The position numbers and the translations under genes are program-made. A stretch of DNA of 64,000 nt, taken from contig NW_026947485.1 in the NCBI RefSeq assembly GCF_034190915.1, forward strand, positions 29,463,519-29,527,518, given 5' to 3'. The notes under the pieces were generated by a model. That model was not told where the DNA came from. It saw only the letters and a list, made by a program, of their open reading frames with translations, and made no database searches. Below, piece after piece: positions 1 to 16,500 of this stretch (position 1 is the stretch's first letter; each line of letters begins with the position of its first letter). Source of the stretch: Cavia porcellus. Lineage: Eukaryota; Chordata; Mammalia; Rodentia; Caviidae.

Positions 1-3000
1 TTGTTCTTTAGAGCCAGAATCACCCAGACTTGTTCTCTATCTGTCTCCTTTTTGGAGCAGACTAGGGGAATGGCAGAAATTCAAAATGCCTGATGGTGGT
101 ATTTAGGGCTTCCTCTACCTATCCTAGATGTTGTTGTAGAGGATAACACTTTACCAAGCGTTTTACTAATTAATTGTTTGGGGGTAGTTTCCTGGTAGCA
201 GTTTCAAACGATGAACACAATCTAGGCATAAGGACTTAAATTCATTTTAGGATTTTGCATAAATTTTAAACAGGGTTGTGAGAGAGGACAAAAGATCAAA
301 ATCTGAATAAAGAGATTTCTAAAAACTCTATCACTTCTGTCTGTATCTTTTTCTTTCACTTTAAAGACTAATGCAGTAGTATTAAAGTTAAAATGTTTTT
401 AAGGTGTGTTACAGTTTTAACAAAAAGCACAATGAAAAGATTCTTTGAAAGAGACATAATTGCCTCCGTAAGAGAGGGAGTTTCCGTTTTTTCTTTTCCT
501 TTCACTAGCCCAGATGTGGTAATGTGTTCACTGCTGTAACAGCAATCACCACAGTTGTTTCCTTTCTTCTATTTCATCTGGCAAAACCCCATTTGGCTCT
601 AAGCTCTTGGCCAGAGTAAAAACTTTACACTACCCAGTAGAAGCACTCCGATTACTTCCATAAAAGCAGTGCTTGGGAAATATTTACTTCACCACTGAAC
701 ATACCTGACACTATTAAATCTAATCAACCTGAATATAGTGGGATGATCTTAAACACCCTTGCAAGAGTCTAAATTCTGAATAGTTGGGTTATCTCAAAAC
801 TTAAAAAGAAAAACCAAGGAAAAATAGTTTTTTCCCCCAATGTTTTCCTACAATGATCCCTTGAAGGTCAATACATAGAGAAGAGAAATATGTCCCCCAT
901 AAAATAGACTCTAATGGCAACAACACTTAAAACTAATCTAGATCCATAAAATATTGTTTAGCTCTTCAGTTGCAGCTCACACATGACTCATGGTTCTAGT
1001 CTGCTTCTGTAATATACTATTCTCTTTTCCACTCTCCCATCCTTCCTCTTTAGCTTTCTTTCCTCTCTCCTCAGCCACCTCCCCCCAATTCCACATGTAT
1101 TTAAAAAAATATTTTCTGAAGAACAGAAGTCTATCATGGTGGTCTTACAAACTGGCCTGGCATTTATAGATTTCACCTTTCTTCATTCTTTACAGTTACT
1201 TACTTGTAGATTGTAGCATTTATTTTAAACTCAGTTGTGGTTTAACAATAATAAATATAGCATAAATGTCAGCAGTTTCAACAGCATGAATATTTTCCCC
1301 ACACCAATGAACATTTTCTTACTGGTGGTGGTGGTGTAATTCTGTTCCTTTCAGGAGGATTTCCACTTTCTTCCCTTCCCTTTCCAGCTCTAAGAATTCT
1401 TTGCTTTTGGGGGTTACAATTTCAGAAATAAAAACATGTTCTATGTTTGAAAATTGCAAAGAATACATTTTGCAAAAAGTGGTGGCATTTGCCCTTATCT
1501 TTGCACATTTTAGGGGTCATTATATGTGCTAAAAGGAAAAAATAACTGTGCCCAATCCAAATTCTCTTTTCCAAATTAAAGAGGTTTACTGTGCTGTTCT
1601 CTTTCCTTTGAGAGAATGATAGAACATTGGAAACTTGCTACATTATTTCTTAAAGGCCTACTACTGCATTTTGAGCATTTTTATTTTGTGACAAACCCAC
1701 AAACCACTCCTGGTTCCCAACATCTAAAGTGTTGGTGTTTCAGTAATCTATGCCTATTTACCTGCTGCTATTCCCTCAGAATTGGAGCAATAATTCAACA
1801 TGAAATACAGCATGTATTACTCTTGAAAAGAGGAATTTTCTATCCTTTCCTCCGTAATTGAGGTCATTCAACCACTAGGGTTCACCTGGAGTCCATACCG
1901 TGATACACGCGTCACTCTGAGCCATTTTATCTTTTGTGCTGATAGTCAAGATCGCAGCTCTAACATTGACATCAAACTCTGTCTGGGCAGATGACTAAGA
2001 GTGCTGCACAATGTAAACTTTTGACCCTCAACTTTTTGACCCACAGTTGTAACGCACTAACCACAAAGATACACAAAGCTGAACTTCTTCTTTCAGAGGA
2101 AAGAGGCCCCTGAGGAGCTCAGGATGCCCTTCTGCCACAGCCTTTGGAATTAGAGGATGAGCTGCATATTTTTTTCTGTTTGTGACTGTATTTCCTGTTA
2201 AATTCGCCTCTTCTTTTTGTCAGCAGATAGATAGGAACTAGATTAACTGGAAATCACTTATGATTCCACTAACAGTGAAAATTTGAAGTACAAAAGAATC
2301 TGGCAACAACAACAAAAAAATGAAAGCAAAAAGAAGATGCAAGGAAAGCCAGCAATGAAAGGTGAAGACTTTTTTTTTCATTATTTAAAAATAAAGACGG
2401 CGCCCTAATTGCTGAGAGAGCTGGGCCAGGCAGGCAAGTTGACTGTGAACTTGTACTAAAGCGTGCTCTGCTGGCGATTCCTAGGGTGTGCAGATTTATC
2501 TTCTCTGCATTTACTTAACCCGGCAGTGAACTGCATGGGCGTCATTTGTTAGGCGATGACAGACTTCACCTCCAGCAAGGGCTGCTTCACAAAATCGCAA
2601 TAATTACCTAATAACCTTCATAACAAATATTATTATTGAAAAGACTGGTTTGTGGAGAAGGGATCTGGTGGGAGAAGGACAAAATCTCTTTGTGAAAAAC
2701 ACCAAACAAAACAACCTTAACTGATTCTCCAAAAGCTGGGGCTTAGAACAGCTAGGACTGTGGCTTCACTCCCATAGTGGTGGGAGTCTAATCTGACCCC
2801 CTCAACCTTGCCTAGGAACTCTGCTTATAGTTTTGTCATTGGCTAGAAGGGAATTTCTCCTTAGAAGCCAAAGGGATGGAGCCCATAATACTCTGCCCTC
2901 TCCAAGGTAGTCAAGCCATGGGCAGATCCCCAGCCAAGGCAAGAGAGATACCAAGTGAATCTTTCAAGTTAAAAGGATTGTTTTCCCCCTTTAATAGGCC

Positions 3001-5060
3001 ATCTTTTAGGATGTGATTATTTGACTTCCTGGATCTTACCAAATAAACATGATTGTTTCTGGTAGAAAATTCTGACTTGCTCTCCCAAAATTGCCAACAA
3101 TGTAGCAAGTAAAAATCCATGAGAGAAAGGCAATCTTATCATTATGCTATGAAATTAGACCATCGAGACCCTAACAAACCCCTAAGTGAGTGTGACCAGA
3201 AGCTTCCTATTATATTTACAGTTTAGGAAGTATTGTCTCTTAGGCTTCTGCAAACAAATGAGCCCCTGCGCATTTCCTCTACTTTCTCTTTTTACAAGAT
3301 GAGGAGCAGAGACTTACACTTTGGCCACCGGCTGAGGGGCTGAGGCTGGATGTCCCTATAAAGCTCTCAGGGATAGTGACTTTAAAAACAAAGTTAGTTC
3401 CTCTCCAGAAACAATCTATAAAGGATGCACAAGAAGGAGTAACTTATCTACAAAATGAGAAGAGAGCAACCAACCTCTTTAGTATCTTCCTATGAGTATA
3501 TAAAGAAAGAAAAATAAATCCCTCCAGTAACATTCACATAGGACTGACAGGATGCTATATTTCTTAAAAATCATTTAACTCCACATGGGTTGACCTACAT
3601 TCTTAAATTCTCCTCAAGTTTTGTAAAGATTAACAAAGACAGAAATAAGTAAGCTGAAAATATTTATATCCTGAATTTTTTAAATATGCAGGAGAGATTA
3701 TCTGTGTTTAAGATGTTGGATATGACTCCAACAACTCAGCCACTGAGGTGATGTGGACATTTTCCTCACTCAAGGTATTCAAAGGAACCTACCAGCATCT
3801 CTATGACTCTTTTCTTCTGCTTCTAATTTCAGTCACCAAGAAATCATTTAAGCAAGATCATCAGATGAGTAACTGAAGTGGGGCCAAAACCAATGTTTTG
3901 GGGACCAACAAAGGTCCCCAAACTCAGAGCAGCAAAACAAGACACAGAGCAGCAAGCTCACAGACACACAGACAGCACCCACACATATGGAATTTTTATT
4001 CTGGTTCCCACTTAGATATGGACACATCTTCCTAAGTGCAGACATACCAAAATTCACTTTGCTAGGTTACATAAAGTGACTTCAAAGATTCTTCATCTTG
4101 CCACACTTTCCATAAAAAGTAGGACTTAAGAGGGTTTTAATTTTTCCAAACAAAACTTTCTAAGTTTTGACTTTGGAATTTCTGACTTTAAGGACATCTG
4201 TTGGACTTGTTCTGAGTGGGATGATATTTGCACAATAAAGTGCATAGAAATTCCAAATCTATACTTTAAAATATTTTTCTTTAAGCACTTGGTAAATATC
4301 TATACTAATGTGTACATGCAGAAAACTACCTAGCTCCCAAGGGGCGGGGGGACTCAGATTCCATTCTTTGTTGTTGCTCAATATAGCTTGAGAGTTGCCT
4401 CAACTTCTCAAGCAGGATTGGGGGAAATCAGCTAGACCCCTTCTAAATACCCACTCAGAAGACCCCAGGACCTGTTACAGGACTTGCTACAAAGTTCCCA
4501 GTCACTTGTGGTTGCCACTGAAGAATGGAGGGGGGCCCTGGGGCCCAGATATAATTGTACCTAGGAAACATTTATTTCACCTTATTTCACTCATTGGTAC
4601 AATTTTGGAGATTGTTTTGGAAATCATAGATTATGTAAATTTCCTCAGATCAAACAGAAAGAGCAACTAACAAAAGAGGCGGAAATCTCCTACTGACAAA
4701 GGACCAATTTCATTCCTAAACTATGCTTTATGATGTGTCAGGAAAAACAACTTAATGGCTCTGGGGACTTTTAAGTTGGTCATTGAAGACACCTCGATTT
4801 CCCCCCAAACTTTAGGGCACAGTTTGGAAAAGAGAATTTGTGTGTTGAGAGACAGTAAATTTCTCTAATCTTTAGTGCTATCTAGGGGGATGCCTAAGTT
4901 GCCTTCTGAGGTCCTATGCATAGAAGTTTTAATTCTACAAAGAAGGAGAGGAGTAGGAAAAGAAGAGAGCGAGAGAGAGAAGAAAGGCAGGGCGGAAGAC
5001 AAGAGAGAGCTTTAACCCCTTTCAATTAGCCTGGGGATTCAAAGATTAAAGTTAAATCCG
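1..5060. other. HOXA4-HOXA5 intergenic spacer, no gene seen
   Basis: No homeobox or other convincing coding exon is visible; the open frames here are short, low in conserved motifs and unrelated to known proteins. The sequence is mostly A/T-rich single-copy DNA. The stretch around 2370-2640 looks like a conserved non-coding block: a dense series of A/T homeodomain-type cores next to GC-balanced unique sequence. That judgement is by eye, without an alignment. HOXA4 should lie to the left of the window, by the known order of the cluster. Confidence 0.6.
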
Positions 5061-5077
5061 GCCATAAAATTTATTGC
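5061..5077. promoter_or_regulatory. Inverted pair of CDX-type sites
   Basis: GCCATAAA at 5061-5068 faces TTTATTGC at 5070-5077, which reads GCAATAAA on the other strand, with one base between them. Both halves fit the CDX1/2/4 consensus GCMATAAA, also bound by posterior HOX proteins. CDX factors are known activators of central Hox genes. Use of this site is an inference from sequence. Confidence 0.4.
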
Positions 5078-5821
5078 TCCAGACTCACAGGCCAGTGAGA
5101 ACAGTCTCATCGAAATAAAAAGATCGTGCAGGCAAACAAGGTTCAGGGCTCAGGCCTGGGTGCAGGGTAGGGTGTGCTGCCCTCCTCCTCGGATGGGCAC
5201 CCGCGGTCCCTAGAGTGCCCTGGGAGCTGGCAGCCTGGAATCGGCCTCCCAACTCAGGGACCGGGTCTGGAGGTGCAGCCTGTACCTCGCCAGCCTCTGC
5301 CAACCTTCTGCTTTCAGGAACCATCCTGAAATCCGCCCCGATGGCCGCCTCATTCAGTCCTGCCAAACGACCCTGGCTAGTGAAGACATATTGCCATAGC
5401 CCCGTAAGGAATCCCGCCAGAGTCGCCTCGGCCCTGCCCGGGCCTTTCTTTCAAACTCCCGAGAGCAGCCCCGGCGCCCCGCAGCCGGCGCCCCACTGTC
5501 TCCCAGCCCCCACCCGGGGCTATGCCACCCCCAAAGAGCGGGGATCCAGCCAGGCCTGGAATGAGGGGTCTCCTGCAAAGTCCCCCACACAGGCCCATTC
5601 GCACACAAAATCATCTTTTTTGCACGCCCGCTGGAATAGCGGAAGTCATTAACATCCGCGGCCGTGCAGCAATTAAAGTTAGGCCTGGGGATGCGACGGG
5701 GCCACAGGCTCTGTTCCCCGTGCTGCCTTCCTTCGCAGAGCTGGCTCTTGGCTCTGAAACTCAGCAGAGGACAAATGTGCCCTCCCATTTTAAATTCTGA
5801 TACAGTCTCAGAGTTATTGTG

Positions 5822-5849
5822 GAGAGAGAGAGAGAGAGAGAGAGAGAAA
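5822..5849. repeat. (GA)n microsatellite
   Basis: Fourteen uninterrupted GA units lie in the spacer on the 3' side of HOXA5. No coding role is visible. A second, longer GA tract lies at 25655-25700. Confidence 0.95.
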
Positions 5850-5907
5850 TAATGATAAACTTTTCAGAGTACAAATAAACTTGAAAGTGCTCAAAAGGCG
5901 AGCTTAC

Positions 5908-6134
5908 CTTAACTCGGAGGGAGCCATTTTTCAGAGAGTTTTGAGAACTTGTGATTTGGACACTTCTGGACCTAAAATTGACAATTTGAATGACCAGGCA
6001 GCACACGTAGCCTGCAAAAGAGTCAAATGGAGTCCAGCGTCAGTGAGATTATATGTTATGTGGTATATAATGTTGGATGTCAACTCCCCAAAACCATAAA
6101 ACTTACTTTAATGGCCCCACGTGACGTTTTATAG
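5908..6134 (-). promoter_or_regulatory. Candidate upstream promoter and non-coding first exon (minus strand)
   Basis: On the minus strand a TATA box (GGCTATAAAACG, core 6127-6133) is followed 3 bp later by a CACGTG E-box (6118-6123). About 190 bp downstream comes a consensus splice donor, AAG|GTAAGC, with the exon ending at 5908. A start site near 6100 would give a non-coding exon of about 195 nt. It could feed HOXA4 or the long multi-exon HOXA3 transcripts that are known to start far 5' in mammals. The TATA core also fits a CDX site (GCTATAAA), so this may instead be an enhancer. No acceptor can be assigned inside the window. Confidence 0.35.
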
Positions 6135-6880
6135 CCAGTGAGCCGATCTGTCTGTGCTATGGATGATTTTACGATCTAATTCATAGACAAAACCCTATTC
6201 ATTTGGCACCCAAATGTCATATAGCCGGAACTGGGGCTTATAAAGTTTACTGTTTTATAACTTTTAAAAGGAAAGACGGCATCAGTGTAAGCGGTTGGTA
6301 AATGTGCAAATCTCTAGTTGCGCTTAGCCGCTCTGAGGAGTTTCCCAATCAAGCTAGGATGGGGTAAGTACCTTCCATTTGTAGCAAATTAATTGTAGCA
6401 AAAGAAGCCAACTGGGTTCAGGGTGAGGAGTTGGGAAGTGGCATTGGGGTTGGACAGGGGCAAAGGCTTGGGATCCACAACCTGGCACAGAATCCTCTTC
6501 TACAAGTGGAGGCCTGGACAGCCTTAGGAGAGAGACAGGATCTGTGTGGGCCCTGGAAGGTGGCTAAAAAGCCCTGGGCTTTTCTCCTGCTTTCTCTCTT
6601 CCACTGTCTTTTTTTGTACCCAGCAAGTTTGCTTGGTTTCCTCAGAGATGGGTAAAATGGATAGGCTTTGGCACTTGCTGTAGCTTTTCCTACTTTCTGC
6701 CTTGAACTTTAGTTGGGCCAGACTTAGGAAGACAGACTGGTTAGGATGTTGGTCTGAGGCCTCTAGGCACAGCCAGACTTCTCAGGTGAGCCTCAGACTT
6801 ACCAGCTCCCAAGACTAGGCAGACAGACAGACAGACAAGTAGAAGGAGCCGCTTTGCTATTTGGCACAAATCAGACCAAG
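6135..6880. other. Spacer downstream of HOXA5 3' end
   Basis: No gene is seen. The first 150 bases contain several TTTATA/TTATAA homeodomain-type cores. The remainder is unremarkable unique sequence, with a short GACA run near 6823. Confidence 0.5.
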
Positions 6881-6898
6881 AGAACTTACAATAGAAAG

Positions 6899-6904
6899 TT
6901 TATT
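6899..6904 (-). terminator. HOXA5: HOXA5 polyadenylation signal
   Basis: AATAAA on the minus strand, 750 nt past the HOXA5 stop codon. It gives a 3'UTR of about 770 nt (roughly 6880-7654), close to the known HOXA5 3'UTR length. Confidence 0.65.
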
Positions 6905-7211
6905 TTTGTTTCCAGTCAGTATTTTTCCTTAAAAACAAATACCCCCCCCCAAAAAAAAAGCTGATCACAGTTTGCTTAAACAGCCAGACTTGGACAATAT
7001 TTGTAACTTTGTTCACAAAAACATACATCACTGAAGCTGCGCTTATAAGCCACTTCCAGAGTTCGTGCAAAGGGTCCTACAAAGGCACGCAGGGACACAC
7101 CGCTTGGAGTCACAGTTTTCGTCACAGAGTCACTAGTCACTACACGTTGAACAAGTTAAGTTGTGTCTCATTAAGTCACCTCTACGACAGCATTAATTAC
7201 ACAAGGAATAT

Positions 7212-7219
7212 AGGTAGTT
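7212..7219 (-). promoter_or_regulatory. miR-196 target site in HOXA5 3'UTR
   Basis: The transcript strand reads ACUACCUA here, an 8-mer seed match to miR-196a/b. The plus strand shows TAGGTAGTTT (7211-7220), identical to nucleotides 1-10 of miR-196b. The site lies inside the inferred HOXA5 3'UTR, about 440 nt past the stop. Confidence 0.7.
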
Positions 7220-7654
7220 TGAATAAAAATATCTTTAACAGCTTGGAGCTATTGAGACAGGAACACTTCCACGCACATGCACAGTTAACAACTCAAGTGC
7301 AACACACAACATGGGCACTAAACGAGGTTGAGGGGGGACTTTTCTGTGTGTTTTTTCTCTTTTCTTTTTTGTTATAGTTACTTCAAGTAACACAGCTTGC
7401 TTCATATAAATAAGTTAAAACATCTATTTTTTTTCAAGACAAAGCCATTCAGGACAAAGAGATGAACAGAAAGCAGATCTACTTATACAGGCGCTATAAT
7501 GGCAATAAACAGGCTCATGATTAAAAGATGAATTAGGGCAACGAGAACAGGGCTTCTTCACAGAAGGAACACAAGGGAGTTTCAGAAAGTCACCTTAGTA
7601 CTGACACTACGCGGGATCCGCTAATACTGCTCAGTACTTTAAATGCTTAAGTGA

Positions 7655-9454
<1,800 letters not shown>

Positions 9455-9607
9455 TTGTTTTTTGATATGTGTGCTTGATTTGTGGCTCGCGGTCGTTTGT
9501 GCGTCTATAGCACCCTTGCACAATTTATGATGAATTATGGAAATGACTGGGACATGTACTTGGTTCCCTCCTACGTAGGCACCCAAATATGGGGTACGAC
9601 TTCGAAT

Positions 9608-9613
9608 CACGTG
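9608..9613. promoter_or_regulatory. CACGTG E-box in HOXA5 promoter
   Basis: The palindromic CACGTG lies 154 bp upstream of the HOXA5 ATG. It is the consensus for USF/MYC/MITF-type bHLH-ZIP factors. CACGTG also occurs upstream of HOXA7 (22561) and HOXA9 (31212) and in the HOXA11 intron (49705). Confidence 0.5.
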
Positions 9614-9759
9614 CTTTTGTTGTCCAGTCGTAAATCCTGCCTGATGACCTCTAGAGGTAAACTCGTGCACTAATGGGGGAGTTGGGTGGAGGCGAGAGGG
9701 GTGGCGCGCGCACCCCAGGCGCGTGCCCGCCGCCCGCCGCCGTCGTTCAGTCGGACTCG

Positions 9760-9774
9760 AGCGCCACCCGCTGG
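9760..9774 (-). promoter_or_regulatory. CTCF-type motif, HOXA5/HOXA6 interval
   Basis: The minus strand reads CCAGCGGGTGGCGCT, matching the CTCF core CCASYAGRKGGCR at all but one position. It lies about 300 bp upstream of the HOXA5 ATG. A CTCF boundary between Hoxa5 and Hoxa6 that separates active from Polycomb-repressed chromatin is known in mouse motor neurons. This is the best candidate I see for it. Confidence 0.55.
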
Positions 9775-11504
9775 AGTCAGGGAGCATCGCTCCGCTTCCG
9801 ACCCGGGGCTGCAAGGGCCGGGGTCGAATTGAGGTTACAGCCCATTATGGCAAAATTATTGCATTTCCCTCGCAGTTCCATTAGGATGTACCAATTGTGA
9901 GGCCGTCAGCTGCCGATCGCGCGCCCAGCGAGGATGCAGAGAATTAGGGGGAGGTGGTGACTTGGAATTTATTTACAACTTTATTTGCCCGCTTTGCAGC
10001 CCCTCTTATTTTTGTGTTGAGGTTGGGGTCGTTTCTGTCATCCTGCCGGCAGCTCTGAATTTTGAAAATACAGATAACACCTTCGGGGAAGGGGAGGAGG
10101 CCATTTAGCCAAATTGGAGAAATAAATCCTGCCCGCAGCAGCAGCTACAATTACAGCTCTGTTTTTGCGAGTGCAAGAGGGACAGTGTCCCTGCCGCTCT
10201 TAAATGACAGGCGTCTATTAAAGATAGCTTTTGTGTAGTGTTTCTCCGAGGCGAGGTCATATTCCACACACTTTTACAACCGAGGTTGATTTTTCTTTCT
10301 TGTAAATATGGTTTTTGTGTTATTAGTTTGCTATTTGATTTGCTTACGCATCTGTCTCGTAGAATCTTCACCAACGAGTCCCCGTTCCTTGAGCCAGCCA
10401 GGCTCCCAGTCGTAGGATTCCCTGTGAACCGAGCGAATGGGCCCAGGCTTCCCACGACCACAGAGCCTGCTTAGGCGCTGGGAATTCATGGATTGAGTTC
10501 TTGGGGTCTTGTTTATACCTCCAGGAGTAAATTGAGGCAGCTAATGAAAGCATTTCGTGGCAGAGCCTAGTATCTCCGTAGTTATTTTTCTGGGCTACAA
10601 AAGGCGAAAGTAAATCACAAATATAGCTGGGAGGGAAGCAGAATTTCCCCGCTGAAGACCCGGCATCACAGGCACCCCTGCCATGTTTGCAAGCCAATGC
10701 CCTAGTAGCACCCATGGCCCTGAGCACACTCCTTGGGTGCTGAAAGCTGCTTCTTGGCGGCGCCGGCGCTGTCGGAGGCAGGGAGACAGAATCCGGAGCC
10801 AGGAACCTGCAGGAGCCCAGTCACTCCCAGGGCTGTAACGTTTCACTGGCGCCCAGGTTAGCTCGCTTCAGCTGGCTGCTTCTTTTCCACTGAAGGTTGC
10901 GCAAGCCAGAGAAACCCGGCTATTTAGGGGCCCTTTTGTTCTTCGAGCTCCTTCCTGTTTGGGGGGTGGCCTGAGAGGCCACAGCAGGGCTGGGGCCCCA
11001 GCTCTTAGACTCTCTTCGCTTTCCGCTGGCCTGAGCTGATGTGGTGATGCCCTTTAGGGCTCACTGCCCAAGGACCAAGGCAGAGATGCCCAAATACTGA
11101 ACTGGGCACGGCCTGGGGAGAAGGTCTTTCTTCTTCAGCTACTCCACATTCCAGGCTTGGGGAGCGAGAAGGAGATATAACACAGCTGGGGAGAAATTCG
11201 GGGCACACTCCGGGAATTCAGAGCTGACTTGGCAAGCCTTGGGGAGCAGGCCCGTATGTGTGCAGTGTGCGCCACTCCACCGCTGGCAATGCCTGTGCAT
11301 GGGGATTTTTTTCTTTTGGTTGTTGTTTGTCTGTTTCTGTTTTTGTTTTTTTGTAATAAATACTCGCGCGTTGCAAAGCTTTGGGTTCCCCTGAAGCTGC
11401 AAAGCCCCCCCACAGCAGCACAAAGAAAAGTTGGAGAGCAGGCTAGGGCAAGAGGGGCAAAACCAAAGGAGGCTGCAGTGCTGGCCTGGTCCTCGCCTAG
11501 ACGT
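9775..11504. other. HOXA5-HOXA6 spacer with probable HOXA6 3'UTR
   Basis: No coding exon is seen. The first 500 bases include A/T cores and unique sequence typical of a Hox promoter-proximal region. Minus-strand AATAAA hexamers occur near 9968 and 9979, but they are 1.5 kb past the HOXA6 stop, so the true HOXA6 poly(A) site is not settled from sequence alone. Confidence 0.45.
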
Positions 11505-13545
<2,041 letters not shown>

Positions 13546-13565
13546 TTGCGCGCCCCTCTGCAGGA

Positions 13566-13579
13566 CTGTGATTTGTTGT
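13566..13579 (-). promoter_or_regulatory. Shared HOXA6/HOXA7 leader motif
   Basis: The transcript strand reads ACAACAAATCACAG, ending 20 nt before the HOXA6 ATG. The identical 14-mer lies before the HOXA7 ATG (22441-22454), and a shorter ACAAATCA core lies before the HOXA5 ATG (around 9477). Such leader similarity is either an ancestral remnant of Hox duplication or an RNA/DNA-level element. Confidence 0.5.
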
Positions 13580-16500
13580 GTATTAGTACATCTGGCTATA
13601 ACTATTAGTAGTCATCGAACTGGTTTGTTTCTGGATGGCCGAACGCCAAAAGCGACAGCAGCAAATCGCACCAGCTGACGCGGCGGCGGCCAATGGGAGC
13701 GAGCGCCGGAGCCCGCTCCCCGGGGACCGCGGCGACCGAGGCAGCAAAGTTACAAACAGCCCCCAGCCCGCCCGCCGCCGCCGCCCGCCCGCCCGGCAGA
13801 TTGATGTGCGCGCACAGCCAGCCCGCCCGGCTTCCCCCCAGCGCCAGCGGCCGGCCTGGCCCGGGCAGGGACGCGCAGATCGGACCCGGTCTGGAGCACG
13901 AGCGCCCGGGCCGCCTGAAAGGCCCTGTCGGGCTCGCCCTTCCTGCCACCCACCCTCACTCATCCTTGCCTTTTTTTTTTTTTTCTTAGTCAGATTTTGC
14001 AGTTTTTTTTCCCCCCTCCAAACAGGAAACCCGACAGCCCCCGCAGCCAAGAGGAGCCGTGACCACGATGGCTTTGCTCCCTGCTGGCCTACCCTCCAGG
14101 CCTGGTCTTGAGTTGCCCTTTCCCTTGTGCCCCTCTAATGGAGGGTGTGGGGTCTTTGAGAAGCCAGGCCTTCACTCTCTGCTCTGCATGGCAAGCTTGG
14201 AAATGGTGCATCCCCTTATTGTCTCCTTCCCACTTCTGCCAGAAGTCTAGGCCTCACAGCAAAGAGCTGAAGGCTCACCCCACGCTGGCCAGGACAAGGC
14301 CAAACAGGCTCCTCCTGCTGCCCCTGCCTTCTACATATAACAGCATCTTGTTTGGGTACAGATGGGCTCCTCTGCAATGGCCATGCCTACTTGGTGTCAA
14401 AGCAAGCATTCTTATACCAGCTACACACCCAGTTGTTGAGCCTAGGAAACAGAGAAACCAGAACCCACAGATTTCAACAAGGAAGGACCTACAGAGAGGC
14501 AGCTGTGAGTGAGACTGGGCTCAGACTGCTGCCCCTCGCCCAGTGCTCTGCTCCCCACAGCCACCAAGAAGCTGAGACAGAAAAATCCAAATGGGCACTC
14601 TTCCTCCTCATCCCAGAGGCACTGAAGATACACTGCAGATGGTCCCTGGTGGAGCAGGGCATAGAGAACAGCTGGACAGGGGCCCCAAGGTGCACAATAA
14701 TTAATGGGCTTGGTTTCCGGGGCGCCTGTCTGCTGACATGGTCATGGGAGAGGCCTCTCTCTTGCCCTTCCAAGACAACCCCAGAGCCTGCTCCAGAACA
14801 GGGAACAGTTTTCTCACAGGCTCCAGAAATCCTGAATTGCTTTCATTGTGGTCCCAGGCCTGGCAGTTCCCAGATAGGACAGGAAAAGCCTGTCCTGGGC
14901 TGCTCTCTTGTCTCTGAGAGGTGTGCCTTCAGGACAGTTCACTTTTACAACACAAGGATCAATCTCGTTTTGTAAAATGTCGTATCAGTCCAGTGGCATT
15001 TTTATGACTGTTTGTTGGGCTTGTAAAATTCCTTGAATTGGCTTTAAAATCCTCAATTCTGTGGAGGTCAAAGAAATGACATTATTTGGTTGGATTTCGG
15101 GAGACTACTTTTAAGCTCTGTAAAACCCTGGCCAATACAGGCTCATGGGGTTCAGGAATGGGTGGGGGTGGGGGGATTGGCAATGCTCCCCTAGGAGTCT
15201 GATAATGACTTCCTTGATTTCTTTCTTGCTTTTTAATTTTTTTCCTGACTTTCCTTCCCCAAAAATAAGAAAAGAAAAATTTGAAAAAGATAGCTACTGT
15301 CGGCGGCAGCAGCCTCCACAGAGCCCATGACGGCACTCTCAAATGCTTGGGGAAGCCTTGTGCCTATACTTTAATCAATCCAGAGAGGAAAAGTTTTTCC
15401 TTTACATGTAAAGGATCATTTAGACAAGGATAAATTTTCACATTTCCCACAGATTTCTTCAGGGAAAGGATCCAGTAGGTGAAAGGAAACTCTCAAGAGT
15501 CAGAAAAATAAAAAGGGAAAATTTCCCCTTAAAAGCTGTGTTTCACGAAAATCATGTTTGAGCTATTATATTGTAAAATCATCAGATAACAATAATTTCA
15601 AGCAAGTTATTTAAGATGAAAATAACTGTTTTGCAGATGTTGATAAATGCTTACATTTATACTTTCCCATTCACTCCTCCACGGTCTACAGTGTTGGAGC
15701 TACTGGCAGTTTACTACTATTATTGTTTTGCTTTGACCTGGATTCTCCATCTAGTAATTGTCCTAGCAAATGAAAGAATTTGGTTGTTCAGCTCAGAGCC
15801 AGAAAATATTATATTTCTAGATTTTGTAAACACTAAAGTGGAAAACATAATACATTAAATGGAAATCTTTGCATGATAATCAAGGCTAGTGCATATTATG
15901 TTGGTAGCTAAACAATTTATCAATCTCTCTCTCTCATATATATATATGTATTATATATGTATATATACATATATATATGGAGGAGAGTAAGAAATTCACA
16001 AGGAAGAACCCATTCAGACAATAATTGGAGCCCCACACCCTCCCTCGAACCTGTCCTGGATGGTGGGAATGGCCACTCCAGGGCTTTCTCTTTTCTGTCA
16101 AAGGCAGACAGAAAGCCAACTTACCTTTCAGCTTCTCTCATTGGGCCAGGATATCCAGTAGGGTCACACCTTCAGCTGCTGCCCTGGGCTGCCCATTGAG
16201 CTCCTGTACTTCTCCCAGGCTGGAGGAAGGCCTTCAGGGATGTGTGGAGACCTTGAAGGCCCACTTTCTACCTTCGTGGTGGCTCAGGCCACAATGAGCA
16301 GCACACAGGTGCGGCCTCTGCCTGTCACAGGTTCTTGCCTGGAGCCCAAATCCACCTTCCTTGCCACAGACAATACTTCTCAGAGCTAGCTAGGCCAGCA
16401 GGCCTCAGGACTACAAGTGGTCTCTCCGATGTCAGAATCCCAAAACCAGCGCGTTCCCCCAACCGGCGTGCGACCCCAGGGCTCCTTGGGACGCGCTGTT

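Noticed and set aside
1..5060. Possible HOXA4 exons at the left edge
   Set aside because: No homeobox signature (WFQNRR) or YPWM is found in any frame left of HOXA5.
9455..9814. In-frame 120-codon N-terminal extension of HOXA5
   Set aside because: The frame is open, but the extension is not Hox-like and overlaps promoter sequence (E-box, CTCF-type site). The conserved MSSYFVN start at 9454 fits the family.
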